A stretch of DNA of 64,000 nt from CAVVDY01 sp963815775 (lineage in GTDB: Bacteria; Acidobacteriota; Terriglobia; Terriglobales; Acidobacteriaceae): positions 62,001 to 126,000 of the forward strand of contig CAWFIB010000025.1 in assembly GCA_963815775.1 (NCBI GenBank), given 5' to 3'. The first letter of the stretch is position 1, and the number at the start of each line of letters is the position of its first letter. The notes beneath the pieces were generated by a model. It had not been told where the DNA came from, searched no databases, and saw only the letters and a program-made list of their open reading frames with translations. Position numbers and translations under genes: made by a program. Below are positions 40,287 to 49,043 of this stretch, in pieces.

Positions 40287-43133
40287 TTACGTAACGGAGA
40301 TACTGTTCAGTTCCCGTTGGAGAAGCTTGCAGACCTGCTGTTCCTGCTCGCTGTCAAAATAGTCAAAGAATTTCTGAGTCAGGATGTTTTCCAATCTTGT
40401 AAAGATAGCAGAAGCTTCGGAGTGCTCGCGTAATTGGCTGACAGCTCCAAGGAGGCACAGCAATACGAGGAAAACTTCCTCGATTGGATTAGCTTCGGGA
40501 TCGGACGCATTTAATTGGAGCTGCGTCATGATCGCCCCAACCATTTGCAGCAGGGCATTACTATCAAGTTTGAAAGCGCCCGGTCGAAATTCAGAAGCTA
40601 CCGCGCATCCCAATAAGAGGCTTCTGGTTTGCAACTTGAGTTGCTCATTGCCGGCTGCGTTTAAGAACGTGGTCCGAAGCCTGGGATCAGAAAGCGGAGA
40701 ATACTCGGACCCGGCTCTTATGCAAACCCAGGCGAAGCGGGCCCACTCTTCGTAAGCTTCTTCCGGCTTTGCTGCCTGCAGCTTACAGACTTCGAGCTCA
40801 AGATCCAGTGCACGTTTAAGATCCAGTTGGCGTATGATCGCGGCTTGCCGCGCCGAAAGAGAGTGGGAGTATGGGACCTGTTTACCTTCTTGTTTGCGAT
40901 ACTTGTAAATACCATCCACGGAAAGAGCATTCAGAAGCAAACGCCGATAATCTTTGATCCTCGTGATTGGATACGTGGCCCAGTCCATTGTATTGAGAGC
41001 GTGAATAATTCCAGCAGAGTAGTCCTGGAAGCGTTCTGCTCTGCTCTTGTGGTGAAGGTTACCGGGATGTCTCTCAAAGACTACTTTGGCCCGCTTCCGG
41101 AGGTTGTTTTCAAGCCACGCTATTCCGGAGAGGGAAGAGCGTTGAAGAATGGGGTGCCAATCTTCCGCAGCTTTGGCAAGAAAATCCATGAAGAGACGGG
41201 CATCTCCGAAATCTGCGAAGGAGCCGATATCGGATGCATCGGAAACCGAAAGAAGGCGGTTGAAATCGGATGGCTGGGGCAGGAGAGAGCGACGAAGTGG
41301 CTGTGTCCCGTCGATTCCCTTGAGCTCGCGGAGGAGGAAGCCAGTTCCGCCAAGGGTCAGGGTCTTGCGGGCGGAGTTAACCTGCATGGCGTCAACCACC
41401 ATGTCTGTTCTGATCTCCTTCACGTCCTTGATCCAGTGCAGGAACCAGCCATAAACGGGAATGGTCGCACCTTTCTTGGCAAGGCCCTGCAGCCCGGAGG
41501 TTCCCAGGCCCCGAACAAGTTCCTTGCGCAGACTGCGAAGCCCGAGTTTCTCCAGAAATCCGAAGATGTTTTTCACCTGAGTAACACTCGAGTGACGCAG
41601 CACGGGAGCCATATCGGCCGCCGGTGTTAAGAGCCGCTCAACAAGTCGCGAGTCTCCTTTATATTCCCGAAGAAATAAGGAGAGATGGTTAAGCCGGAAT
41701 CCTGGGCTATGAACCTCTTTGTGATACTGGTCAAGGTTGAGAAGCCGGCTGAACTCTCTGGCCTCTTCGCGCAACCCGGCGAGGCGGAGACCTAGTAGCA
41801 GGCAGTAGGCATTCATCAGGCTGGATAGGCTCAACTGGGCTGCGGCCCGTTTCTCCGCCGCATTGCCAGCTTCGAAGGTCCCCAGCCATAACTCATACAA
41901 GGTCCTGCCCAACTCCGGCGATGCTGAGGAGAGCACAGGAAATGCCGCCGCAAAGTCCCCGATTTTCCTTGTGCGTGACGCCGCCTGCCAAATCGGCTTG
42001 AACTGCTGGTCGGCAACAATTTCATTCAATAGGGCCAGCTTGTTTTCGCGCAGGGCGTTGAGGGTGGTGCCCAGGTTGGAGGGTCCCGAGATCAGGTAGC
42101 GCTTCACCGTCGAGCTTACAAACTCGTTAACGGCCTGATCGCGGGACCATCGCCGATTCTGGGCGGTGCGAAGGAAATCTTCGGCATCAGAGGGGTTGAT
42201 GCGATAGCAGTTGCCGCTGCCGCGCACAACCTGTTTTTCGAGGATCCCTTTGCCGATGAGGTCCTGCTTGAATTGAGGGGTGCCCAGCGATGAGATGAAT
42301 GTCTCATCGGGGGTCAACTCCAGGGATGACAGCGCGGCAACAGGCAGCAAGACAGGGTTGTCCAACTCCTTGTCGAGTTCATCCCACAGAGATTCATCGA
42401 GGCTTTCCGCCACCTGCAAAGCTGATGCCGCCGAGGACGACGCCAGAGCTTTAAAAAACCGTCCGAGCTGCCCCAGGTTAACAGGCGGCTCACGATCGCC
42501 ATAAATTTTCTGGATGATCTCCCTGGCTTCCACCGGCGGCCCAACGGGTGCCGGGTGCCGGTTCCTCATACACCAGATAAGTATCTGGGTGGCATCGTGA
42601 AGGTCAGGCTGGACTTGCAGTTTAGGCATCGAGCCGACGAGGTCCTTGGTGAACTCAGTAGGGCGGGACGCGAGAAGGAACTTGGTCTTGAAATCATCGG
42701 CGTGCGGAAGAATGAACTCCGTTATTTCGGCGCTATTAAGGTGGAAATCATCAACTATGACGAGAGGCTTGAAGGTACCTTGCTCGGCAGCTTCCAAAAC
42801 AGCTGCGACTTCTTCTGCTTCAAATTCTTCTCCCCTCACATAGTATATGGGGCTGAACGTGCTGAACAGATGGTGCCCTATCATCAGCGCGGACACAGTC
42901 TTACCACGTCCCGCCGGAGCAACGAGCAGGCAGCTATTATGCTCCCACAAAAATCGCACAGAAAGTTTCAGGACACTAGAAAGTTCCGGCTCCTGTTTCA
43001 ACTCATTCCAATTGGAAAAAAAGGCGGACAGATGGGGGTAAATGCCTTTTTCGAGGTCCTCCCAATCGGGATATTTTGATGCGGGCCACGAACCATGCCT
43101 CTGTGCCTGAAGGAATGCCTTAAGGGGTTTCAT
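40287..43133 (-). CDS. Large STAND-like P-loop NTPase, unrecognised family
   Basis: A 948-residue cytoplasmic-looking protein. Residues 69-80 give Walker A (LLVAPAGRGKTV; G75, G77, K78, T79), 124-129 Walker B (LVIVDD), and LLASRP at 153-158 fits the sensor of STAND/NACHT ATPases. After the ATPase come helical stretches with winged-helix-like character (EDFLRTAQNRRWSRDQAVN), and residues 380-948 are a long helical array with no motif I recognise. No effector domain is visible. The G+C content is clearly lower than in the neighbours, suggesting transfer. The first 14 bases overlap the end of the small membrane gene upstream, so the pair is coupled. It could be an immune NTPase; no homologue was identified by me. 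Confidence 0.85.
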   Translation of the reverse strand: MKPLKAFLQAQRHGSWPASKYPDWEDLEKGIYPHLSAFFSNWNELKQEPELSSVLKLSVRFLWEHNSCLLVAPAGRGKTVSALMIGHHLFSTFSPIYYVRGEEFEAEEVAAVLEAAEQGTFKPLVIVDDFHLNSAEITEFILPHADDFKTKFLLASRPTEFTKDLVGSMPKLQVQPDLHDATQILIWCMRNRHPAPVGPPVEAREIIQKIYGDREPPVNLGQLGRFFKALASSSAASALQVAESLDESLWDELDKELDNPVLLPVAALSSLELTPDETFISSLGTPQFKQDLIGKGILEKQVVRGSGNCYRINPSDAEDFLRTAQNRRWSRDQAVNEFVSSTVKRYLISGPSNLGTTLNALRENKLALLNEIVADQQFKPIWQAASRTRKIGDFAAAFPVLSSASPELGRTLYELWLGTFEAGNAAEKRAAAQLSLSSLMNAYCLLLGLRLAGLREEAREFSRLLNLDQYHKEVHSPGFRLNHLSLFLREYKGDSRLVERLLTPAADMAPVLRHSSVTQVKNIFGFLEKLGLRSLRKELVRGLGTSGLQGLAKKGATIPVYGWFLHWIKDVKEIRTDMVVDAMQVNSARKTLTLGGTGFLLRELKGIDGTQPLRRSLLPQPSDFNRLLSVSDASDIGSFADFGDARLFMDFLAKAAEDWHPILQRSSLSGIAWLENNLRKRAKVVFERHPGNLHHKSRAERFQDYSAGIIHALNTMDWATYPITRIKDYRRLLLNALSVDGIYKYRKQEGKQVPYSHSLSARQAAIIRQLDLKRALDLELEVCKLQAAKPEEAYEEWARFAWVCIRAGSEYSPLSDPRLRTTFLNAAGNEQLKLQTRSLLLGCAVASEFRPGAFKLDSNALLQMVGAIMTQLQLNASDPEANPIEEVFLVLLCLLGAVSQLREHSEASAIFTRLENILTQKFFDYFDSEQEQQVCKLLQRELNSISVT

Positions 43134-43467
43134 AGGATATCCACACAGCGAACGCGATCACGGCTAACAGTGAAAGGGTAGCCAGGAAACGCCATCTGCC
43201 GAATTTCTTGCGAACCTCGGATCGTGATATCCATTCGGCCAGTGTCATGGGTTTGTGTGCGGTGATCCACCGTTCTCTCTCAGCATACAAAATCGATGAG
43301 GTTTCAAAGAGGCTGAAGGACAACAGTAGCGAAAAAGCAATTGTGGAGAATTTTGCTACTGTAAACCGACCGGAAGATAACAAATTCGTGGCATAGCCTA
43401 CAAATATTCCAGAGGCATAATTCCACACCGAGGGATCCAGGGAACGCGCTTCGTGCTCAGTTTTCAT
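43120..43467 (-). CDS. Small two-helix membrane protein paired with the NTPase
   Basis: A 115-residue protein. Predicted helices are at about 41-61 (STIAFSLLLSFSLFETSSIL) and 93-111 (RFLATLSLLAVIAFAVWI), joined by a charged loop (AERERWITAHKP ... SEVRKKFG). No signal peptide and no known domain. ATG 43467 has no Shine-Dalgarno; TTG 43500 is an alternative. Its stop lies inside the NTPase gene, so it is the first gene of a two-gene operon. Low G+C like its partner. A membrane-acting effector or anchor for the NTPase is possible; that is inference. Confidence 0.75.
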   Translation of the reverse strand: MKTEHEARSLDPSVWNYASGIFVGYATNLLSSGRFTVAKFSTIAFSLLLSFSLFETSSILYAERERWITAHKPMTLAEWISRSEVRKKFGRWRFLATLSLLAVIAFAVWISYETP

Positions 43468-43526
43468 AGGTATGCGTGTGAGCCGGGCAAAGTCTAACAC
43501 GCACGGGGCTCGGGGCCGGGCTTGGC

Positions 43527-43556
43527 TTGACGCGTTGTATACTGCAGATGTACTCT
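43527..43556 (+). promoter_or_regulatory. Possible promoter of the radical SAM gene
   Basis: TTGACG (43527-43532) and TACTCT (43551-43556), 18 nt apart; ATG 43593 is 36 nt downstream, with AGGA at 43579-43582. Confidence 0.35.
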
Positions 43557-43592
43557 ATGGCGAAGAAAAAGCGAATATAGGAAACTCGCGTT

Positions 43593-44621
43593 ATGTATCC
43601 CCTCATCGAGATCGAAGCACCGGAGAACGCCGCGCACGGCAAGCCCGAGCTGGTCGGCATTGCCAAGCTGGCCGCCATGGGAGCCTCGCTGCGGCAGGGG
43701 CACTTTGTCGAATACTTCTCGCTGCCATCACGCGGGCTGCTGAACCGTTGCGTCTCCCAGCGGCGCATGCCGTTTACTTGGACGATCAATCCCTATCGCG
43801 GCTGCGAGTTCGCCTGCAAATACTGCTATGCGCGCTACACTCACGAGTTCATGGAGATGCGCGACGGCGTCGACTTCGAGCGCAAGATCTACGTCAAGCA
43901 GCAGGCGGCATGGCTGCTGCGCCGCGACCTGAAGAAGGTGAAGCGCGGCGAGGACATCGCAATCGGCACGGCGACCGATCCTTATCAGCCGGCGGAGAAG
44001 CGCTTCGAGGTGACGCGCGGCATTCTGGAAGAGCTTGCACTCCACAGCGGGCTGGAACTGGGCATCGTCACCAAGTCAGACCTGGTGACGCGCGACATCG
44101 AAGTGCTGCGGAGCATTGCGGAGCAGAACGCGCTGTTTGTCAACCTGACGATCACGACGCTCGACACCAAGCTGGCGCGCATCCTGGAGCCGCGCGCGCC
44201 ACGGCCTGACCTGCGCCTGAGGGCGGTCAAGGAGCTCAGTCTCGCGGGCGTGCGTGCGGGCGTGATCTGCGCGCCGGTTGTGCCGGGAATAACGGATTCA
44301 CCGGCCGCGCTGGATGCGCTTGTGAAAGCTACGAAAGAAGTAGGCGGCCGCTATATCTATGCCAATCCGCTGTTCCTGAAGCCGTGCTCGGCGAGCATCT
44401 TCCTGCCGTTTCTGGAGAGAGAGTTTCCCGAACTAGTCGACCAGTACCGCAAGCGCTATGCGAACAAAGCCTTCGTGAGCAAAGCGTATAGCAAACGCTT
44501 GTCGGAGCTGATGGCAAGCCTACGCAAGAAGCATGGGATCACGAGAGAGATCACAGACCGGGCAGCGATTTCGGCGCAGAACCGGCCGCGGGAGGAGCAG
44601 ATGGAGATGTTTGGTACCTGA
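43593..44621 (+). CDS. Radical SAM protein of the SplB-like / Rv2578c group
   Basis: A 342-residue enzyme. The iron-sulfur motif is CEFACKYCYARYTHEF (C-x3-C-x2-C) at about residues 72-79, preceded by FTWTINPYRGCEFACKYC and followed by IAIGTATDPYQPAEKRF, IVTKSDLVTRD and VICAPVVPGITDSP, typical of COG1533. These proteins are not spore photolyases outside endospore formers and their substrate is unknown. It is not HpnH, which has a different N-terminus. Convergent with hpnE, 6 bases between the stops. Confidence 0.88.
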   Translation: MYPLIEIEAPENAAHGKPELVGIAKLAAMGASLRQGHFVEYFSLPSRGLLNRCVSQRRMPFTWTINPYRGCEFACKYCYARYTHEFMEMRDGVDFERKIYVKQQAAWLLRRDLKKVKRGEDIAIGTATDPYQPAEKRFEVTRGILEELALHSGLELGIVTKSDLVTRDIEVLRSIAEQNALFVNLTITTLDTKLARILEPRAPRPDLRLRAVKELSLAGVRAGVICAPVVPGITDSPAALDALVKATKEVGGRYIYANPLFLKPCSASIFLPFLEREFPELVDQYRKRYANKAFVSKAYSKRLSELMASLRKKHGITREITDRAAISAQNRPREEQMEMFGT

Positions 44622-44627
44622 CTCGTG

Positions 44628-46037
44628 CTACTTGAATAGCCTCATCAGCCCCGTTGCGGGAAGGTCGGGAACGAGAAAGCTCTGCGCGGCACCCGCTGCT
44701 CGCGTCAGCGCTTCTGCTGCCCCGTAGCCGCTGCGCACGGCCCCCTCCATGGTGGAGGGCCAGCCGGTCGCCGTCCAGTCGCCGGCGAGAAACAGCCGCG
44801 GCCACGGGCTGGTGTGCGATGGGCGATAGGCATCGCTACCAGGCACGGGCGAGAAGGTGGCATGGATTTCCTTGATCACTGTCGCCTTCGTCAGCTTGGC
44901 TTCGCGGACAGCAGGGAAGAACTCGGCCAGCTCGCGTAACGCCAAGTCGATAATCTCGCCGCGAGGCTTATCGACCAGCGATTTCGACGCGCTGACGACC
45001 AGCTCGATGTAGCTGCCGGTTTCTGCAGAATCGCGGCGTGTCGTCAGGATCTTCGATTTCTGGAACATCCACTGAATGGTGCGCTCCAGCAGGACAGCGT
45101 GTTCCAGTGACGTGATCTCGCGGTCGAACCACAGATGAATGCCGGTGATGGGCGCAGTGCTAAAGAAGTGGGTTTGCTCGCGCAGCGGCTCCAACTCAGG
45201 CGTGTCGGGAAGCAGCTTCTCGATCTGGCTGAACGGCGTTGCCAGCACCGCGTAGTCAGCGCGAATCTGCTCGCCTCCCACGCAGAGGACAATGCCGTCA
45301 TCGACCTTCGCGATGGAATCCACGGAGGCGCGCCGGTGCACCTTTCCGCCATGTCCCTCAATGTAGGACGCGGCCTCGCCGTAGAGCTGCGACAGCGGAA
45401 CCGCAGGCAGGCCCATGCGTCCAGCCTCGGCAGACTTGAGGAACGAGTCGCGAAACACCAGCGCAGCGTAGCGCACCGACACGCGGTCGAGGTCTTCGTT
45501 CAGCGCACTGATCAGCACGGGCGCCCAGAAGCGATCGATCGCGTGCCGCGTCTGATGATGACGGCGAAGCCAGGTCAGGAAGTCCTGGCCGTCATCAGGC
45601 GGTAGCGCCGGCATGAGCGCCAGCAGCGCGCGCGAGATGGCCACCTTGTCTCTTAAGCCGAGCACGCGCGACGCCAGAAACGCCGGGCCGGCGTGCATCG
45701 GCGCCGGAAGAAAGCTCGGTTTCAGGACCGACGACCGTCCGCCGGGGAGCACAAACGTGATCTCGTCATACCAGCGAATCTGCTGCTCCACCCCAATGCG
45801 CTTGTAGAAGTCGATGAGATTGGTGCAGCAGCCGAGGAGCACGTGCTGGCAGTTGTCGACCACCTCGCCGGTTCCAGGATGCTCGTAAGATGACGCGCGC
45901 CCACCAAGATACGGACGGCGCTCGAAGAGCTCGACACGATATCCCGCGTCGGCAAGCGCGCTTCCCGCGGAGATGCCGGCGAGCCCGCCTCCGATGATCG
46001 CCACCGTGAGCCGAGGATTGCTGGGGGTGGAGCTCAT
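44628..46037 (-). CDS. hpnE: Hydroxysqualene dehydroxylase
   Basis: A 469-residue flavoprotein that removes the hydroxyl from hydroxysqualene to give squalene. FAD-binding motif VAIIGGGLAGISAG at the N-terminus, FERRPYLGGRASSY, and a C-terminal RLFLAGDWTATGWPSTMEGA. ATG 46037 overlaps the hpnD stop (ATGA), so the two are coupled. Last gene of the hopanoid operon. Confidence 0.92.
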   Translation of the reverse strand: MSSTPSNPRLTVAIIGGGLAGISAGSALADAGYRVELFERRPYLGGRASSYEHPGTGEVVDNCQHVLLGCCTNLIDFYKRIGVEQQIRWYDEITFVLPGGRSSVLKPSFLPAPMHAGPAFLASRVLGLRDKVAISRALLALMPALPPDDGQDFLTWLRRHHQTRHAIDRFWAPVLISALNEDLDRVSVRYAALVFRDSFLKSAEAGRMGLPAVPLSQLYGEAASYIEGHGGKVHRRASVDSIAKVDDGIVLCVGGEQIRADYAVLATPFSQIEKLLPDTPELEPLREQTHFFSTAPITGIHLWFDREITSLEHAVLLERTIQWMFQKSKILTTRRDSAETGSYIELVVSASKSLVDKPRGEIIDLALRELAEFFPAVREAKLTKATVIKEIHATFSPVPGSDAYRPSHTSPWPRLFLAGDWTATGWPSTMEGAVRSGYGAAEALTRAAGAAQSFLVPDLPATGLMRLFK

Positions 46038-46915
46038 GTAAGGCGGCGGAGCCATCCCTTCGCCAGCACTCCTAGCTTCTCGGCGGTGCTGAGTTTGACT
46101 CGCTGCGAAAAGACGTCGTAGTCACGCTGCGCGATGCGCTCCAGCAGGCGGCGGTAAATCTCGACCAGTGCCCAAAGTGCGGGCTGGCTGTCTTCATCGA
46201 CCAGAGGCAGAAGCTCATCGGCCGAGCGATAGTACTCACGCGCGCGCTCCGCTTCGAAGGCCAGCACCGGACGCATGGCGGTGGCTGCCGAGCCGTTGTT
46301 CAGCACCGCAGGATCGATGCCGTAGGTTTTCAAGTCCTCGCGCGGAATGTAGATGCGGCCGAGCTGCGAATCTTCTTTCACGTCGCGAATGATGTTGGTG
46401 AGCTGAAAGGCGACGCCGGTACGCTCCGCCAGCTTCTCGGCCTTGGGATCGCGATAACCGAAGATGCGAATGCAGATCAGGCCGACAACCGATGCCACGT
46501 GATAGCAGTAGTCGTAGAGCTGATCAAAGGTGGCGTACTGGATCTGGCCCTGGTTTTGCTCAACATCCATCGCGGTGCCGTGCACCAGCTTCTTCAGCAA
46601 ATCGAACGGGATCTTAAAGCGCTTCTGGCAATCAGCCAGAGCGAGCAAGACGGGGTCGTCGGTCTTTTCGCCCTGGACGACGCGAGACAGTGAACCTATC
46701 CACTGCTCCAGTTTTTCGCGCCGCTGGTCGACTGGGAGGACGGGCTCATCGGCGATGTCGTCGGCGCGGCGCATGAAGGCATAGACGGCGCAGAGCGCGT
46801 CCCGCTTGTGGCTGGGCAGAACCAGGAAGCCGTAGTAGAAGTTCTTGGCTGCGGAGCGCGCGATGTGCCGGCAAACGCTATAGGCCGCCCGCAATTGCAG
46901 CGAGGAGTTGCTCAC
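46034..46915 (-). CDS. hpnD: Presqualene diphosphate synthase
   Basis: Joins two farnesyl diphosphates to presqualene diphosphate. A 293-residue all-helical prenyl synthase with the two Asp-rich motifs RRADDIADE and NIIRDVKED, and YCYHVASVVGLICIRIFGY. GTG 46915 overlaps the hpnC stop (GTGA); GTG 46918 is equally possible. Between hpnC and hpnE as in other squalene operons. Confidence 0.93.
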   Translation of the reverse strand: MSNSSLQLRAAYSVCRHIARSAAKNFYYGFLVLPSHKRDALCAVYAFMRRADDIADEPVLPVDQRREKLEQWIGSLSRVVQGEKTDDPVLLALADCQKRFKIPFDLLKKLVHGTAMDVEQNQGQIQYATFDQLYDYCYHVASVVGLICIRIFGYRDPKAEKLAERTGVAFQLTNIIRDVKEDSQLGRIYIPREDLKTYGIDPAVLNNGSAATAMRPVLAFEAERAREYYRSADELLPLVDEDSQPALWALVEIYRRLLERIAQRDYDVFSQRVKLSTAEKLGVLAKGWLRRLT

Positions 46916-47859
46916 CACAGCCTTCCCACCGTCGCCCGGGCCAGCAGGCCCAGCTTGCGTCCTTTGGAGACGACCGGCCGCCGCCCAAGCACGTCGTAAT
47001 TCTGACGCTCGATGGCGCGCAGGATGGCCAGCCCTCCGCGGCTGAACAGTTCAATGTCGATGGCGAGATGGCGATCGACCGTCCTGGCCAGCGGCAGGCC
47101 ACGGCGAAACCAGTCGCGCGCACGATCGACTTCAAACTTCATCAGCGAACGAAACTGCGGCGTGCATCGGTGACTAGCGATGTCGTCTTCGCTGACGCTG
47201 AACTGCGCGAGGCTTTCCAGCGGCAGGTAGATGCGGCCCTTTTGGTAATCGACGGCAACGTCCTGCCAGAAATTGGCGAGCTGAAGTGCGGTGCAGGTGT
47301 AGTTCGCCAGGTGCTGCCGCTCCGGATCGCGATAGCCGCAAAGATAGAGCACGAGATGGCCAACTGGATTCGCCGAGTAGCGGCAGTAGCCCAGCACGTC
47401 TTCGAAAGTAGGGAAGCGCGTGATGGTCTGGTCCTGACGGAAAGCGATTAGCAGGTCGGAGAACTCGTGCTGCGGAATCTCGAACTCGCGGACTGTGTCG
47501 CGCAACGCAACAAACACGGGGTGGCGTGGCTGGCCGGAATAGCATTGCTCCAGCTCTGTCTCCCATTCGTCGAGAAGAAGCAACGACTGCTGCTTGTCGC
47601 CGACTTCGTCTCCCAGATCATCGGAGATACGGCAATAGGCGTAGACGTTGTAGAAGTGCTGGTGGAGCTGCTTGGGCAGGAACCAGGTAACGACCGAAAA
47701 ATTTTCGTAGTGCGCATGCGCCAGGCGCGAGCAGTAGGCGCGGGCCTCTTCCAGCGAGGGCGCACGCTCAGGAATGGCATATTCCGGTGGAAGGGCCCGC
47801 CAGCCGGCGGAGCCTGCCCCGTGCGTCGTTGCTGAGTTCGCCGTTGGAATAGTGGACAT
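46912..47859 (-). CDS. hpnC: Hydroxysqualene synthase (squalene synthase homologue)
   Basis: Converts presqualene diphosphate to hydroxysqualene. A 315-residue protein with YCRISDDLGDEVGD, YCRYSANPVGHLVLYLCGYR and ALQLANFWQDVAVDYQKGRIY. ATG 47859 is chosen: the in-frame DNA above it is repeat (47887-47982), which would add CHPQRSSSQ-type sequence. There is no clear Shine-Dalgarno at this ATG. First of the hpnC-D-E trio, after a repeat-filled gap of 130 bases from the dehydrogenase gene. Confidence 0.92.
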   Translation of the reverse strand: MSTIPTANSATTHGAGSAGWRALPPEYAIPERAPSLEEARAYCSRLAHAHYENFSVVTWFLPKQLHQHFYNVYAYCRISDDLGDEVGDKQQSLLLLDEWETELEQCYSGQPRHPVFVALRDTVREFEIPQHEFSDLLIAFRQDQTITRFPTFEDVLGYCRYSANPVGHLVLYLCGYRDPERQHLANYTCTALQLANFWQDVAVDYQKGRIYLPLESLAQFSVSEDDIASHRCTPQFRSLMKFEVDRARDWFRRGLPLARTVDRHLAIDIELFSRGGLAILRAIERQNYDVLGRRPVVSKGRKLGLLARATVGRLW

Positions 47860-47886
47860 GGAGGTTCGCCAGGATTGTAAAGCAGG

Positions 47887-47982
47887 CCCTTCGACTCCGT
47901 TCGTCCCGGCAAGCTGCGACGAACTCCGCTGAGGATGACAATCGTTGTTCAGCGACACGAGGGGGCACCTGAAGGTGCGCCC
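47887..47982. repeat. Composite repeat: GTCATCC word plus TGAA palindrome
   Basis: CCCTTCGACTCCGTTCG ... GAGGATGACA (47887-47941), then GGGGGCACC-TGAA-GGTGCGCCC at 47961-47982, whose 9-bp arms have one G-G mismatch. It is the same pairing of elements as in leuS. It splits the hopanoid operon between the dehydrogenase and hpnC. Confidence 0.75.
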
Positions 47983-47989
47983 TTTCAAA

Positions 47990-49039
47990 TCACCGGCCCG
48001 GGATGATCGCCGTCTTGATGTCGTCGGTGCGGTTCAACATGTGCCGCAGTACCTGCTGCAAGCGTGAAAGCGGGGCCTCTCCGGTGATGTAGTCGGCGCC
48101 TTTGATCTTACGTTCCGCGATCAGGCTGAAAGCTCTGCGCACCGTCTCCGGCGTGTGATGGAAGGTTGCCTTGAGCGTCAGGTCGTTGTAGTGCAGGCGC
48201 TGAGTATCGAGGGCGACCTTGGTACCGCTGGCGCATCCACCGAAGAAGTTCACCGTCCCGCCCTTGCGCACCATGTCGATTGACCATTCCCACGCCTGCG
48301 GGCGGCCCACCGCCTCGATCACGACGTCACAGCCGCGCCCGTCAGGCGTCAGCTTGCGGACCGCCTTTACCGGATCGTCGACGTTGGTGATCTGTACCGT
48401 CTCGTCAGCACCCATCCGCACCGCGGCCTCAACTTGGGAATCGCGCTTCACTATGCTGATTACGTTACAGCCCGAAATTTTCGCAACCTGTACAAACATC
48501 AGGCCAATCGGCCCAGCGCCGATCACGGCCACCGTGTCGCCGATCTCCATCTTGGTTTCGTGCAGCCCGCGCAGCACGCAGGCCAGCGGCTCAACCATGG
48601 CCGCTTCCTCAAAGCTGACGTGCTTGGGCATGGCCAGAACGTTGCTTTCCACAATGCGGCGAGGAATGCGAATGTACTCGGCATAGGCGCCGTTGTTGAA
48701 CAGCAAGTCTTCGCAGAGATTTTCCTGATGCTTGGAGCAGTAAAAGCACATGCCGCAGGGGGCGGAGTTGAGCGCCACCACGCGCATACCGCGCTTGAAT
48801 CCCTTGACGTTGGGGCCCACTTCTTCGATGACGCCGGCCAATTCGTGCCCGAACAAAGCCGGAGGAACAATCATCCGCGCGTGGTAGCCGCGCTGGTAGA
48901 CCTTGAGATCGGTGCCGCAGGTCAAGGCGACCTGCACCTTGATCAGGATCTCGCCCTCTTCCACGGTCGGGATCGGCACCCTCTCAATTTTGACGTCCTC
49001 TTTACCGTAAAGGACCGCCGCGGTCATCTGTCCATTCAC
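47990..49039 (-). CDS. Zinc-dependent medium-chain dehydrogenase (downstream copy)
   Basis: A 349-residue alcohol/polyol dehydrogenase-type protein. Catalytic zinc residues CGTD and GHE (LFGHELAGVIEEVG), structural zinc cysteines PCGMCFYCSKHQENLC, and nucleotide-binding AVIGAGPIGLMFVQVAK. Substrate unknown. GTG 49039 is chosen because AAGGA lies 8 nt upstream, in the end of the other dehydrogenase gene; ATG 49027 is an alternative. Only 4 bases separate it from the upstream dehydrogenase, both within the hopanoid operon. Confidence 0.88.
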   Translation of the reverse strand: MNGQMTAAVLYGKEDVKIERVPIPTVEEGEILIKVQVALTCGTDLKVYQRGYHARMIVPPALFGHELAGVIEEVGPNVKGFKRGMRVVALNSAPCGMCFYCSKHQENLCEDLLFNNGAYAEYIRIPRRIVESNVLAMPKHVSFEEAAMVEPLACVLRGLHETKMEIGDTVAVIGAGPIGLMFVQVAKISGCNVISIVKRDSQVEAAVRMGADETVQITNVDDPVKAVRKLTPDGRGCDVVIEAVGRPQAWEWSIDMVRKGGTVNFFGGCASGTKVALDTQRLHYNDLTLKATFHHTPETVRRAFSLIAERKIKGADYITGEAPLSRLQQVLRHMLNRTDDIKTAIIPGR

Positions 49040-49043
49040 TCGA

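Noticed and set aside
43593..44621. Radical SAM gene as HpnH of the hopanoid pathway
   Set aside because: The cluster-binding segment and N-terminus are those of the SplB-like COG1533 group, and it is on the opposite strand to the operon.
47860..47988. N-terminal extension of hpnC
   Set aside because: The in-frame extension is repeat DNA; ATG 47859 begins the normal protein.
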